Origin: Spongospora subterranea f. sp. subterranea
Taxonomy: Eukaryota; Endomyxa: Phytomyxea; Phytomyxea; Plasmodiophorida
DNA length: 64,000 nt
Assembly (NCBI GenBank): GCA_049724395.1
Contig: JAUGWO010000144.1
Span: 34,209 to 98,208 of the forward strand
Reading direction: 5' to 3'
In this document: positions 1 to 11,756 of the stretch, piece after piece
Layout of the letters: every line of letters begins with the position of its first letter
How positions within the stretch are numbered: the stretch's first letter is position 1
The notes under the pieces: model-generated
Told to the model about the DNA's origin: nothing
Database searches by the model: none
The model's input: the letters and a program-made list of their open reading frames with translations, nothing else
Position numbers and translations under genes: made by a program

Positions 1-1222
1 TTTGACGGTAGAGTGCATTTGGTAGTTGAACTGTTCCCACAAATCGTAGAGGAACTCGCTGTTGACGGGTTTGTTGACAAAGTCGTAGGAGAACTCGCTG
101 TTGTCGCTTTTGTTGACAAAGTCGTAGGAGAACTCGCTGTTGTCGCTTTTGTTGACAAAGTCGTAGGAGAACTCGCTGTTGACGACAATGCCGGCGATGA
201 AGTTTGTTTGGGATCATTTGGGTCATTCGCTGTATTTCCTGAGGAACTCGATATTCTGGCAGTGCTAGAAATTGGAAACCCAGACGATGACGGTGTGGAC
301 GTGTTCATAGTAGAGGACATGGGTGGCAGCGTTGTCGACATTGTTGTCTGAAATAACGGCACGCTGACAGAGAATGGTGGGGCCGTCATTAGGAACGACA
401 TATTGACTGTGCAAATGGCGTGTGAATTACAGTGAGATCTGCACCTGTCACCACCATAATCCTCAGTCATTACCCACAAAATGTGTTGTTCAACACACAA
501 ACGCCACCTACATCCCATCGCTATCACAGCAGAACCCCATCTGGCAACCCGATCGCCGGTAATCGGGTCCACAACGCTGATCCACCCTTGGCCGGCGACT
601 GCATGGATTCCTGACTGGGATCGGGACCGAAGCACACATGGCGTCGCTGCACTCGGTCCGGCACCTGGGACGACCAACCCGATCAGAACCCCAGTTGTTT
701 TCATTAACAACGTTGATCCTTTCCCACCGTCCGTCGTAATCGCAACATTCGTTAGATGAACACCCCGATCGTCCATAGGTTCTACCACACATCTTATCGG
801 CCCTGGGGGTGACGTCGCACGGGCCGGGCGGAGGGCAAATGCTCGTCATCGTGCACGAGAACGTACAGCGCCCATCGCTGGCACAGCATTGCCCTTCCGG
901 GCACGATGCGTTGCCGAATAGCGAACCGCAACGGAGATCGTCGCGGATCGCCGTTGTGCATGAGTGCGGTTGGGCGTCGCAAACAGCATCATCACAGGTT
1001 CGTGAGCACCTGTAAAAAACGCGATCAACCGACCGGACGTTTTGGGAATTTCAGGCGATTCAATGACCGGCCCAGGTCGTCGCAGCAGAGACCAATGGGG
1101 CAGCTAGCGTTGGAGAACGACGGCCCGCATTGGAGATCGCTCCTGACCGACGTCGTACACAGCGCTAGGGCCCGGGAACCAATGAAAATAACTGATAACA
1201 GTTCAATCAACACGGTCGACAT
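1..1222 (-). CDS. Secreted chitin-binding protein, four tandem hevein-like modules plus Ser/Thr-rich tail (3' end off window)
   Basis: The start at 1222 gives a hydrophobic signal peptide (MSTVLIELLSVIFIGSRALA). Four cysteine-rich modules of the chitin-binding type 1 (CBM18) pattern follow, each of the form C-x8-CG-x5-6-CxxxxCCxxxGxCxxxC. Modelled exons are 1068-1222, 728-1009, 512-664 and <1-444, with introns of 58, 63 and 67 bp. All three introns are phase 2 and fall at the same place in modules 1, 3 and 4, just before the Cys after CCxxxG(R/M). The second module has no intron. The last exon is rich in Ser, Thr and Pro and contains a 39-bp (13-residue) tandem repeat around 60-180, with TTASSPTTLSTKA-like units suited to O-glycosylation. 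The C-terminus lies beyond base 1. A role in binding cell-wall or cyst-wall chitin is inferred from the family. Confidence 0.85.
20..200. repeat. 39-bp tandem repeat in the mucin-like tail of the chitin-binding gene
   Basis: About three full and several partial copies of a 39-bp unit are visible (core ttgttgacaaagtcgtagga). Read on the minus strand in frame they give a 13-residue Ser/Thr/Pro unit. The length is a multiple of three, so copy-number changes keep the frame. Confidence 0.8.
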
Positions 1223-1777
1223 GAGCGATATCAGGGCTATTGATCGTGTCCAGAAAGATCTCGAGCGTGATTCTCCAAAATATCTCCACCGTCAAACTAT
1301 GTCAAATCCCGAAGAGTCCAACAGAAAATATCTGGAGCCGGCTGTTCGATCCCATGCAAATCGTTTCGAATAAAATCGATTTTTTTTACTTTATACGTGG
1401 AGTCAACGAACATAAAATTTCTATGAATGAACACAACCTCATTTCTGCGTCAAAACTATCTCCAACAGATTGCCGAACAAAACACAATAACAAACAACAG
1501 CCGAAAGTAGTCGAGCGCCTCGTTATCACTACTGGGCCACATATAGATTAGCGGGCGACATTGGTCAACCCCCCAGTGATGAACTGTCCCCGATCACACA
1601 CACACACACGTCACAACACAGGGTCCACTGTCCACTGTTACACAGTGGCCCGTCAGTCGTGACCCCCCACCTTGGCAGAGTGCCAGTGACCGGGGGGCCA
1701 GCACGGCACGGCACGGGGCCCGGCATGCCGACAACCCCTGACTGATGATCGACCGGGAAAATTGACTCGCTGGAGGA
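1223..1777. other. Intergenic spacer between two divergently transcribed genes
   Basis: This is a 555-bp gap between the chitin-binding gene (leaving to the left) and GTPBP3 (leaving to the right), so it should hold both promoters. It contains a short CA run near 1599-1610 and a GC-rich stretch near 1660-1730. I recognise no gene and no specific regulatory motif. Confidence 0.5.
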
Positions 1778-1804
1778 TTGCGGCTGGGGGGACGGACGAC
1801 GCCG

Positions 1805-3942
1805 ATGTCAATCCTGGAGCCGTGGCGCATCATGTTCCGGATCGGGATCTATCGGACGCGCCATTATTCCACCGCGTCGTCGTCGTCGTCGTCATCATCA
1901 TCCGCCGCCGCCACGCAGCGCCTGGTTCCGGCCGTGAATTTCCGCTGCGATCTAGGCGAGACCGTCTACGCGCTCTGCACGGGTTCGCCCAGGCAGGCAT
2001 CGGTGGCCGTCTGGCGCCTCAGCGGCGATCGGGTCGGTCAGCTCTTCAGATATATCGCCGGCGTTCGCCCGATATCGCTCACTCCTCGACGAGCCACATT
2101 AGGTTCTACTACCACATATTCGCCCGTTCCCAGCTCGGGTATTGACCCCTCACCTTAGTGTCGTTAACGGATCCGATCAGCAATACGCTGATCGATAAAG
2201 CCATATGTATCTCGTTCCCGGCCCCGAACTCCTTTACAGGTGAGGACGTGATCGAGTTCCACACTCATTCATCTCCTGCCGTTCTTCAACATTTTGTCCA
2301 CGTTCTTCACCAGTCGAAGATGGTAATCGAACAGTTAATCGGCAGAGTTGGTTGAATGACGGGGAATAAGGTTAGGGAGGCGATGCCTGGAGAGTTCAGT
2401 AGAAGGGCGCTTCATAATGGGAAGATGGATCTGATGCAGATCGAGGCGCTGTCGGATCTGACCAACTCACAGACACTTCAGCAGAAAGGTCGGTCGTCGT
2501 CGCGGTCGTACTCTCCTGTCGGTGTTTTGTTCAATTATCGTTGGGTTAGAGCAGGCCCTATTACAGCTCCAAGGGCACCAATCGGCCATATTCAAGGGCT
2601 GGAGAACAGAGATTCTGGGTCTGATCGCCCATATCGAGGCATTTATTGACTTTGCCGAAGAAGAGGACGACGTTGGTCGCCGTCAGTGATTGGATAATAT
2701 CGCCCAATTGATCATCGTAATTAACGGACGCCATCTCAGAATCCATCCTGTCCGATTGTAATTCCAGAATCGATCGGCTGATCGGCGACATCCGGGCACA
2801 GCTTTCCGACGATCGGCGAGGGGAAATTGTTCGCGATGGGTTCGGTCGGTGTTGAATTATCCGTTATTTCAACTTGGAGGAGAGCCTGATCTGATCGCGA
2901 CCCACAGAGGTCGCCATCGTTGGCGAATGCAATGTCGGCAAGAGCTCGCTGTTGAACAGTCTAATGCAAAGAGACGTGTCGATTGTGACCCCGGTACCTG
3001 GAACAACAAGGTAAACACACCTCCTCCTCCGACCAACACCGCCGCCGTTCCTTCTGAATTCCCGATGTTGTGTCGTGTTCCTCTCAGGGACGTGATCGAG
3101 CGATCGCTGTCCATCAACGGTGTCTCAATCCTGTTCGCGGACACCGCCGGGTTTAGAGAAACCGACGACGTCATCGAAGGTGAATTCGCGGAATTGTCGA
3201 ACAATATTCTGAACATTGTGCTGAATTCGTTCCGGTCGTTAGTCGAAGGGATTCGCCTGAGCGCGTCGCGATTACATTCGGCTCAGCTGGTGATTGTCGT
3301 GATGGACGCCACCTCCCCGGCGCTTCGCCATCCCGAGATCGTCGACCTCCTGCGCTCGTCGACCTCGGTCGCCGATCGGCCGATCCTCGCCGTCAACAAG
3401 ATCGACCTGATCGACCAATCCAATCTGGACCGTTCGTCACCCGGCCGTTATCGTCGCCCACACGATTGACCATTTCTTAGGGCTCAAGGGCGACCTGACC
3501 CGCCAATACCCCCAGTTCGATATCGTGTTCATGTCGGTCAAACAGAAGATTAACGCCCGGGCGATTCTCGATGTTATCTCCAAGCGCACGTTGCCGTTGT
3601 TCGTCGATCGGTTCGACATCCCGCCGTCAATATCGCTGACATTCTGTTCAGGGCGGCGTCGCGAGGCGGTTCCGAGGCGTCGGTCGTGACCCGCGCCCGT
3701 CATCGTCAACTAATCACCCAGGCCCTCGACGCATTGACCCGGTTTCGCCAACCGATCCACATCGGACTGGACGCCAGGACCGAGGTGAATCCCCTGGTCC
3801 ATTCCTCAATCGCCCGTTGTTCACAATCACACAGGATCTACGAATCGCCGTCCAATGTCTGGGGAAGTTGTCCGCGTTGGGCGATATCCACAACGAGGAG
3901 ATCATCGACGTCATCTTCCGCGATTTCTGTATCGGCAAATAA
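1805..3942 (+). CDS. GTPBP3: tRNA uridine-5-carboxymethylaminomethyl modification GTPase (MnmE/GTPBP3/MSS1), mitochondrial
   Basis: This is the GTPase partner of MnmG/MTO1, which modifies the wobble uridine of mitochondrial tRNAs. Modelled exons: 1805-2102, 2159-2322, 2371-2488, 2550-2675, 2740-2844, 2908-3010, 3088-3179, 3243-3431, 3481-3595, 3652-3784, 3835-3942 (introns 48-77 bp). The N-terminal folate-binding domain has [20 protein letters not shown] and MPGEFSRRA. The G domain has the P-loop GECNVGKSS, the G2 loop PGTTR, the G3 motif DTAG and the G4 motif NKID. The protein ends in the family's C-terminal CIGK with its Cys. An Arg/Ser-rich start (second Met at 1832) with a poly-Ser run suggests a mitochondrial presequence. 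An in-frame Met at 1805 is taken as start; 1832 is the alternative. Confidence 0.93.
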
Positions 3943-4122
3943 AAACAACAACAATCGATATTTATCATTTCCACCCCCAGTTCCTTCTTCTTCCCCAATA
4001 AAGGTCCTCGTGATCTTTATCGGTCCAGCCGTCGTACACCATTCTCAGACCGTCTCAGTACGCCCCAAACCAGAACAATCGATCCGGGGCCATACATACT
4101 GTCGTCGGCAACCGCCATCACC

Positions 4123-6013
4123 ATGACCAACGTGCCCGAACGCGACGTCGAATCCGGCGCGATCCTCCCCGAACGAAAACAGCATCGCCTCGGGCGATGG
4201 ACGATCACGATGACGGCCGTGATGATCGTATCGGTGTTGACCCTATTGTCGTTAAAATCGTCGTCGTCCATGATCGGCGCCGTCGCCCCAGGAATGTACG
4301 TGTCTGTCGAGCGTCGTCGTCCGTCGTCGTTGGGGTTTCTTTTGTTTTTCCGTCGACCAACGCTGATCGTGGTCGTCGGTGAACCGCAGATGCGATGCAG
4401 GCGCTGTCGTCGGATCTGCCCAGTGTCACTCAGCTGATGATCGTGAGGACGATCGGGCCATCTCTCGCCCCGGTCAATTCTAAACCTGTTTGGCGTTAGG
4501 TCACCGCCAACGGCAGTATCCCGCTATTTCAGCTGACCGATTGGACCGTTATCGATCTGTCGGTTCTACCGCCCATCAAGATCGAGATCCAGACCGATCG
4601 CAAAACGGTGATGTTGCCGATTGTCGCCATTCTTCGATTGTCGTCGCTGAAATCCGCACCGATGGCGATCAGGTCGGCAGCGTGTCCGTCGTCCTGGACG
4701 GGAGTGTGATGGCGATTCGCGACGCCAATCCCATGTTCGTCACCGATCAGGAGTCGCTATCGTTATCGACCGGTCCGCCCTGATCCCCTCACCCACCTCA
4801 GACCGATTCCCCCTGACTATCGCCCCTCCGCCACAGGATCCCATTCGATATCGATCACGCCGTTCTCCCAGTCCAACGCCATCGGTGCCTACGGTCTGAT
4901 CACCACGATCAAGTTTATTGTCGCCAACGACCCCACCATCAACGTCGTCAAAGTACGTTCGTTCGGCGGGAACAGATCCCCGTTTTTGTTCCGGCGATCG
5001 CGACACCAATGGCAATGAATCTTGTTCAGGGAATGGGAATATTCACAGGTAAAGGTTCATCCGAGCTAGTATTGGCCAGCGACGAACCCTATCCGCTACC
5101 GATCGAACGCCCTCACGATTCCCTGCGATTGCGCCTGGCCGTCCCGGCATCGTATGGCGTCTCCCTGCAGATAACGGTCGGTCCCCAATGGCCGCCGCCC
5201 CTTCGCCGTTGATCCCCACGAACAGATCGACAACTACTTGTTCTACGAGATCAGCTCATATCCCTACGATTTAATCTGGTCCGACGTTCAGATCGGCATT
5301 CACAGCTTCAGTAAACCGATCTCGCGGAATCACCCGAAACATTCCCCTGATCCTCCTCGTTCAGACGTTGTTCCAACGATCAAGGGAGTTAATGTGCCTG
5401 AGCCGACCACATTCTATGTGAATGTTGTTCGAGGGGATTCCTATACACTTCCCATCGTTCCGCCGTCGGTAGGAAAACAACCACAACCAATTCGGCTGAT
5501 TTGACGTTGATCGCCGCGTTTGTGGTGGGCAACAGATCGACCAGTTCACCGTGTACGACGCCGTTGGCGATTACATCGTCGCCAATATGACCGATGGGTT
5601 CGTGTTCAATGCGCCATCGATAACAGGGAATGTCGTCTCGCCCACTGTTCGTCCTCGATCGGTTTCCCCCCGAACTGCATCGTATTCCTGATCGGTTGTC
5701 GTTGTTCCCCTGTTTTTCCGCAGATTCGCGTGGCGACATCGCCCCCGTTGATCGGCAGCGTCGAGTTCAAGCTGAACAACTTCACGATCGCCATCTGCAA
5801 CCATTTCCCATATCGTATCGGTAATCGCACCATGATATATACAGGATGGAGATAGCACCAGGGTTTGAATGTGAACGTGATTGTTTGTCGCCAGGTGATA
5901 CAGGGTTGGCGCTGGCGCCAGGGCAGTACGACCTGTCGGCGACCCCATATTACGAGCCGGGGGCTACAGGTGCCCCAGGACCGACCACCCATATGCAGAT
6001 AACATTCCAATGA
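4123..6013 (+). CDS. Single-pass membrane protein with beta-rich extracellular region, unknown function
   Basis: The first exon starts at the 4123 ATG with an acidic/basic cytosolic stretch, then a hydrophobic segment (TITMTAVMIVSVLTLLSLK), giving a type II or signal-anchor topology. Coding continues through short exons, some clear: an intron of about 57 bp ends at 4498 before VTANGSIPLFQLTDW, and another ends near 4835. The predicted outside region is rich in V, I, T and N. It ends in a module with FKLNNFTIAICNHFPYR and later APGQYDLSATPYYEP, reminiscent of the GxYTLTATPY ending of secreted Ig-like or lectin-like modules. The stop is TGA at 6011-6013. Exon limits between 4290 and 4400 and between 5180 and 5520 are not settled. 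Function is not known. Confidence 0.6.
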
Positions 6014-6204
6014 TCTCAGTGTTCGCCCAATAAAAAAACACCAGACATCGTTGTTGATTGAGAAAACCCACAAAATCGCAATCTAATTTCGCACCGGCAT
6101 TTTGAAACTCGGGAACAACAATCGGTTGGGGTCGTCGAGAGAGCACTTTAGCAGATTGATTTATGTACAGGAAATTCTGGTGGATTGTACGACAATATAA
6201 TATT

Positions 6205-7347
6205 TCATTGTTTGTTTTCAAAGGCGGCTGCGCGAGCGGCGAGCTTGTTCCGCGATTCTTGCTGCTTCTGCTGGCGAAGCTCTTCCTCCTGCTGCTGCGC
6301 TTTGGCCAACGCAACCTCGCCCGAGTTCTTCGACGACCTGCGCTTCGCTGCCGACAACGTCAGCTCGACGCGGTTCATTTCCGTCTTGTCCTGGGAATCG
6401 AGCTGGAACAGCTCGTTCTTGGCCGCCAAACCTGATATATTAGACATTCATCAGTCGCGATCGAACAGTTCTGGCGCCAACATTGCAAACCTTTCACCCC
6501 TCCTTGCGCCACCTTCGCCTGAAGTTCTTTGACAAGGGTGTTGCGTTGACGCTGCTTCGCCATGAACTCCTCAATCGCCTACGCCGGATTGATTGAGAAC
6601 CAACAACAGCAACCGGGTTGGTATTGCGGTGGGAAAATACCTGCAGGACGGCTGGGTCGCATCCAACCGGAACAGTGAACAGCTCCTCCAGTAGAAATGG
6701 GCCAACACCGGTCAACCCAACACCGTCATTTTCCATCGACACGGTCGGGTCCATTTTATGCCGGGCAAAATACGCCTTGAGAATCATGATCTGTTGAAGG
6801 AGAAGAACCAATCAGTGGGCGATATATTCTATGAATAACCAATGATTATCGCCCACCTTATAATGGAGCAGTAAATATTCAATGAAGCAGATCTTATCGT
6901 TCTTGTCGAGGTCGACATCCGCCAGTTCAGACCGGCGTTGCATTGCTGTGCGGGTTCGGCCCATTCTCTAAACATTGACGTCAGTAGCACCAAATGTGTT
7001 AGAATCAGTGGTAAACCTGTAGGAAATCAGCTGCTTGACCGGCGTCTAGATCGTGTTTCTCGGCTTTCTCGTTCAAATACTCGGTGAATTTTTTGGCCAG
7101 CACGTTGACCTGGCCCCAATCATCCCCGAGGTCGAAGATGAAGCTTTTCAGAAAAAATTCCACCTGGATGAGATGGGGTGAACAGAGAGCAGAGCACCAG
7201 CAAGTTCACTGGACGAGCTGATACCTGGGATTCGATATCACTGGCGGTTAACTCAGCAAACCGCTCCGAATAGTTCGTGCCCGATTTGCCCGCCTTGCTG
7301 GCGTTGGACGGCGACGACAGGATTTTGTCTTCCGAGATGGTCGCCAT
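6205..7347 (-). CDS. abpB: Calcium-regulated actin-bundling protein, 34 kDa (Dictyostelium p34/ABPB) family
   Basis: Modelled exons: 7225-7347, 7017-7163, 6857-6967, 6641-6790, 6491-6578, 6205-6431, with introns of 49-66 bp that all keep frame. The protein resembles the Dictyostelium 34 kDa actin-bundling protein along its length. The EF-hand region reads ELADVDLDKNDKICFIEYLL, aligned to the ELREKVDVNFDGRVSFLEYLL region of the family. It is followed by VKGL, AAKNELFQLDS and an Ala/Lys/Gln-rich helical C-terminus. The loop Asp and Asn residues support calcium binding. The family cross-links actin filaments and is inhibited by calcium, so a role in cortical actin or amoeboid movement is inferred. 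The N-terminal ~20 residues are Ser/Lys-rich and poorly conserved. Confidence 0.72.
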
Positions 7348-8071
7348 TACTGAACTCTGCCAACAATACTAGCACAAATGACTAAGGCCGATTCCCCAAT
7401 CCACCTGATTATCACCACTGTGTATCAGTGACCAGAACCGTCCCAGACCTGTGTCGCTCTATCACCCACCCAACGCAGCCCACGTTGCCGACCGCTCCAC
7501 TGGATATTGTAATGTGAACGGGGGTGGGGTGGGTCGACTGACTGACAGGGGCACGCGGCCTTTTATTACAGTCAGTACCAGGGCTATATATAGGGCGATG
7601 GGGACTGTGTCTAGGGATCATCTCCTGGGGAAAACCTAACACCACAAACGGTGTTGACAACCCTAACAGCTCTCAACTCTCTCAACTGTCGGCAAATACC
7701 AGATGCATTTTTGTATAGAAGAACGCGAAATTTACAGCAGATTTCCCGGCGTCAGCGGTCGCATTATGATGATATTTTCGCGGACGAGGGCGGAATGATC
7801 GATGAACGTGCTCTGATAACGACGCGGGCCTTCAACGGATGACGGAGTTGCCATGATCCGGGGTTCCAATGGATCGATACTGGTGTTGTTGGCGATGTGG
7901 TCGGTCTGGGCGAGATAGCGGGCCCGTCCTCCCTGATCCTCCCTCACCCCCCTCCCCCTAACGCGCCTATCACACACCCCCTAACCGGGTCCATTATATT
8001 GTGGGGCGATCAGAGGCCGCGGACTTCAGACCCCCATTAGAGCCCTCGTTTGGGGAGGCGTTCGGTGGTTG
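7348..8071. other. Intergenic spacer, divergent promoters
   Basis: A 724-bp gap separates the actin-bundling gene (leaving left) from the PP4R3 gene (leaving right). It has a C-rich tract near 7930-7980 and short open frames with no recognisable protein. No conserved motif was identified. Confidence 0.5.
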
Positions 8072-11000
8072 ATGGCGGCTCAAACCGTCAGATCAGGTAA
8101 TTATCGCCATCTGGATTGGCCATTCAGGCATATCTGCCCCTACCATGAGGGTCACGTCTGGCCAGGGCGTGTTTGGTTTCGGGTATTCTGATCGGGGTTC
8201 CCATTCGCAGGGTTTCGGGTCATGATGTTCCGTCTAAACGCGCAGCATCGATGGGACGATTATGGAACTGGATTCGTCGAGGATCCCGTTCATGGTATTC
8301 GCTGGTCCGTCTGCGATTCTATCGTGAGCCTGATCGTGGGAACAATTGATTAGGCACGCTGCGAGTGATTTGTGAGGAAAGCAACACCGTTCTCCTCTTT
8401 CACAGGATTCAATCTGATCATGATTATGCTAAACAAGGTCCCCGATCTGCCTTTTTGTTTAAAATCATTGTTTTGACTGCTGCTTTAAGGCGACGCAATC
8501 ATTACATGGTTCGATACCGAATCTACCGTTGATTTAGCGCTAAGTTTCGAGCATAGCGACAATTGCGATCGGATTTGGGAACAGGTCTAAGATATAGGTC
8601 AATTAAAACGGTTTTTTATTCACTGAGCGTCTTGCGGACAGATTCAATCGGCAATTGCCTTCTCCGACGAAAATATCCAAATCGAAGCGTTAGACGCCAT
8701 GGATACTGTCGACGATTTCGAAGAGGTCTCTATTCCAACTCTCGATAATCTTTCTAAAGTTAGTGTTCTCATTATCGTCATTTGCACTGGCGTTAATTCA
8801 CATTGTCTAGGTCTCAAACGAAATACTTTCCAGTTTTAGGAATAGCAGAAAGGTTTCTGTTAATGAGGCGTACGGAAAGGCTTTCATGGATGCTCTTCGG
8901 GACGTATTTTCACAGGTACGCTGCATAGTCGATTATAAAATCAGTCATCAAGTTTACAAATCATAGGCGTATGATCTGGAAGCGTATGATTCGCTGTTCC
9001 TGATATTCACCATCGTGAGGCAGCTATTTTTCCTGGGGTCCGCGTCAATCATCGATATGCTGACCGGTCCTGATTTGCTGCAGACGACCGTTCATATGCT
9101 AGAGTCAGCGTTATCAATTGTATGCTTTTCGTTAGAGTGCATGTTAATATAATATTTTTGTATCATTACAGGTATGATCCGGAATTGACCGAAGGTCATG
9201 ATGATCCATCTGAGGTTGATTTCAATCGTCATCGCAAGGTACTACTCGAGGCAATGTTCGCAATGATATCCTTATTGTTATCAGGCATTGAAAGCCGCTC
9301 AATTTCGAGAAGTAATTCCTTTGAGAAATGACGCGCTTTTACAGACCATCAAGACGGTATTTTGCTCGTCTTGTTTGTGTTTTCGTTTGCTAATCAACTA
9401 TGGACGCCAGCATTATTATGTCACTTACATCCGAGATGTGATCATGCTGAAGTATCTAAATGATGGTTTGACACAAACGTTAAATTCTATGCTGTTCGCC
9501 AGCGTCAGCAACATTGTGACTCCGTTAATGGAGAACGATCATTTTCTTGATTTATTGTTCGCCAAAATTGGTTCCGTTCCTAATGAAACAAGGCTGGTGT
9601 CGCAAGATTCTCTTGATACCTATCGATTTGTGGCAGAGCTGGTTTCACTAATCAAGAATTTAGCTCTACATTCCTATTTCTTCGGTCGATTTTGTGCTCG
9701 CGGCCTACTTGGCCGCATTGCGTCATTGCTATTTGATTGGCAATCGAATGTGTCGCCCAGTGGAAACATTATTCACCGAATGGTACCTGTATTATTCGAG
9801 ATTGTTCATACGTATGTAGAACCATTTTTTCATATACGTGTTTATTCACATTCTATGTTAGAATTGCTGTTCATGATCCTCAGTATGTTAAAGCGGCAAT
9901 GCTATCCGAAGGACCGAAGTAAGTCGTCTGATTCACTCGATCTGTTGCTATCGACTTATGTGCACTTAGGTCTGTGCTAATGGCAGCCTTGATTGGTACA
10001 ATTACTACGAAAACCGACGTCTTAGATGACTCCATGCAGTCAAATGTATTGTTCGCTTTGATTGCCGTGCTAACTCATATTAAACCCCTTATTTTAGGCG
10101 ACTGAGTTGCTTATGATTTTATTGCTCCACGACTCTAACAAGTTTCTTCACCAAGAAACGTTCATTGAATCGTGCTTCGAAGTCTATCTTAGTATGCCCG
10201 GAGCTTTTCATTTTTTTCCTGCGCTGACCTGTTGTTTTAGATAACCTGGTTTCTTGCATTACCAACCCATCCACTCGTGGCAATTCAGTGATCAACGCAG
10301 CAACTCTCTTGACGTTCTGCATTCGCTCGCACGCGAGCACACTCGCGTTTGCATTGAGGAGGTGCCAGTGGCACAGTGCAGCGATGTGTCTGCTGATGAA
10401 TAGAGATCATATGCAACTTGTATAGGAACTTGCCTTGTTTTGGCAATTTTTTGATGGTGCTCCCAGATGCTATTGGGTTTGAGGATGGTTAGGGCAGCTT
10501 TATCGCATTTATTAATGCCATCCTATGCGAATGATGAAATGCAGGATGGAAAAGTCAGTAATATTTGTTCACTTGCAGCATGTTCTTAGTGCGAGTTTAG
10601 ACGCTGTTAAACGCTTGCGTGGATCTTTTCCTGTTCAACGGCGTCCAAAGATACAATTTGTTGAATTCTACATTCATTGAGTTAGTAGAGTTTGTCAGGG
10701 CATCGAACATTAAACCGCTTGTGAATTATTTCGGTAAGTCGACTGACAACGCTGGTGACGGCCTACTAATTTTATTTGCAGCAAGAGTGCAGTTGCAACG
10801 AATCGGACCTGTGTCGTATGTTTCCGTTTTTGACGCAATCGCTTTGAAAGCGGAACAGAACCAAGAAGATCCTGTGGTTGATACAATTTTCCACTACAGT
10901 TCGAGTTCAAGAGTCGCAAACGTTCTCGGAACTGCAACGCGAAGAGGAATATTTTGAGTCCCCTGCTATCGATCCTGATCCTGACACCATGACCGACCAT

Positions 11001-11480
11001 GACGTGACGCAGACTTGGGATATGGATTCCGCAGTTGGTTCGACAAAGGACGCATCCTTGCCCACGTTTATCGAAAGGAAGCACTTTCAGCCAAGGCAAG
11101 ATCCCGGCGATTTTTTATTGGCTGTAAAGAAAAGAAAAAAACTGACAAAGGGAGTTGCGAAGGGCCCGTACGTTCAGATACAACCGATTTGGAAGAGGTT
11201 GACATTTTTTCTTTGACTATAGTGTAAAGACGTTGTCAATTTCTCCCCAACGCTTGGTGCAGTATTCTATTGGTGAAGATGATGACTCCGATGGCGACGC
11301 GGACCGTAGGGTATGGATTGCAAATATGCTGTTGGATTGCCTGACTGACTTGCTGCAATCTGGAGTTAGAAAAGCGTTCGAGATAGCCTGGCGCATGCGT
11401 CTTTGGCCACACCTCCTGTGTCCAACTCAGCTGACGTGACAACTACGTTGCAGTACACAGCTCTGAGGCAAGGTACATAG
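8072..11480 (+). CDS. PPP4R3: Serine/threonine-protein phosphatase 4 regulatory subunit 3 (SMEK/Psy2)
   Basis: This is the substrate-targeting subunit of PP4, acting in DNA-damage and cell-cycle dephosphorylation. Modelled early exons: 8072-8096, 8211-8294, 8354-8437, 8490-8584, 8642-8758, 8811-8915, 8967-9103, 9172-9238, 9285-9356, then from 9411. The N-terminal EVH1/PH-like domain shows RWDDYGTGFV and ITWFDTESTVDLALSF. The SMK-1 core shows YDPELTEG, ALKAAQFREVIPL and YIRDVIMLKYLND. The HEAT-like part shows GVQRYNLLNSTFIELVEF (10650-10720). The tail has FIERKHFQ and an acidic GEDDDSDGDADRR patch. Exons between 9970 and 10620 are only partly resolved. The stop at 11478-11480 rests on a last intron model; a readthrough to 11439 is the alternative. 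Confidence 0.88.
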
Positions 11481-11756
11481 ACAAGGAAAAGGGCAACATC
11501 AGATTTACTGTAGACCTGAACTTCTTATACATTATAAATACCAGCAATTTATGCAATGATCACTTGGATGAGTGAGTCAGTGACAGTCCATTGCTATATA
11601 GGGAGAAATGTATTCAAATTATGTGGGAGATTATCTTCATCCAATGACCAATTAAGCCCAAAACAACAATAAGCAGCACTACGATGCGGATCAGATAGAG
11701 AAAATTGAAATTCTCGTATTTTCCTCGATGACTTGCGGAGAGGAACATAATGAACA

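Noticed and set aside
13-351. Plus-strand ORF with VVGELAVVAFVDK repeats
   Set aside because: It is the antisense shadow of the Ser/Thr-rich tail of the minus-strand chitin-binding gene, which has splice and domain support.
9288-9360. Start of an independent gene at the 230-codon plus-strand frame near 9288
   Set aside because: The frame runs through an intron; the text before and after the join matches PP4R3 only when spliced.
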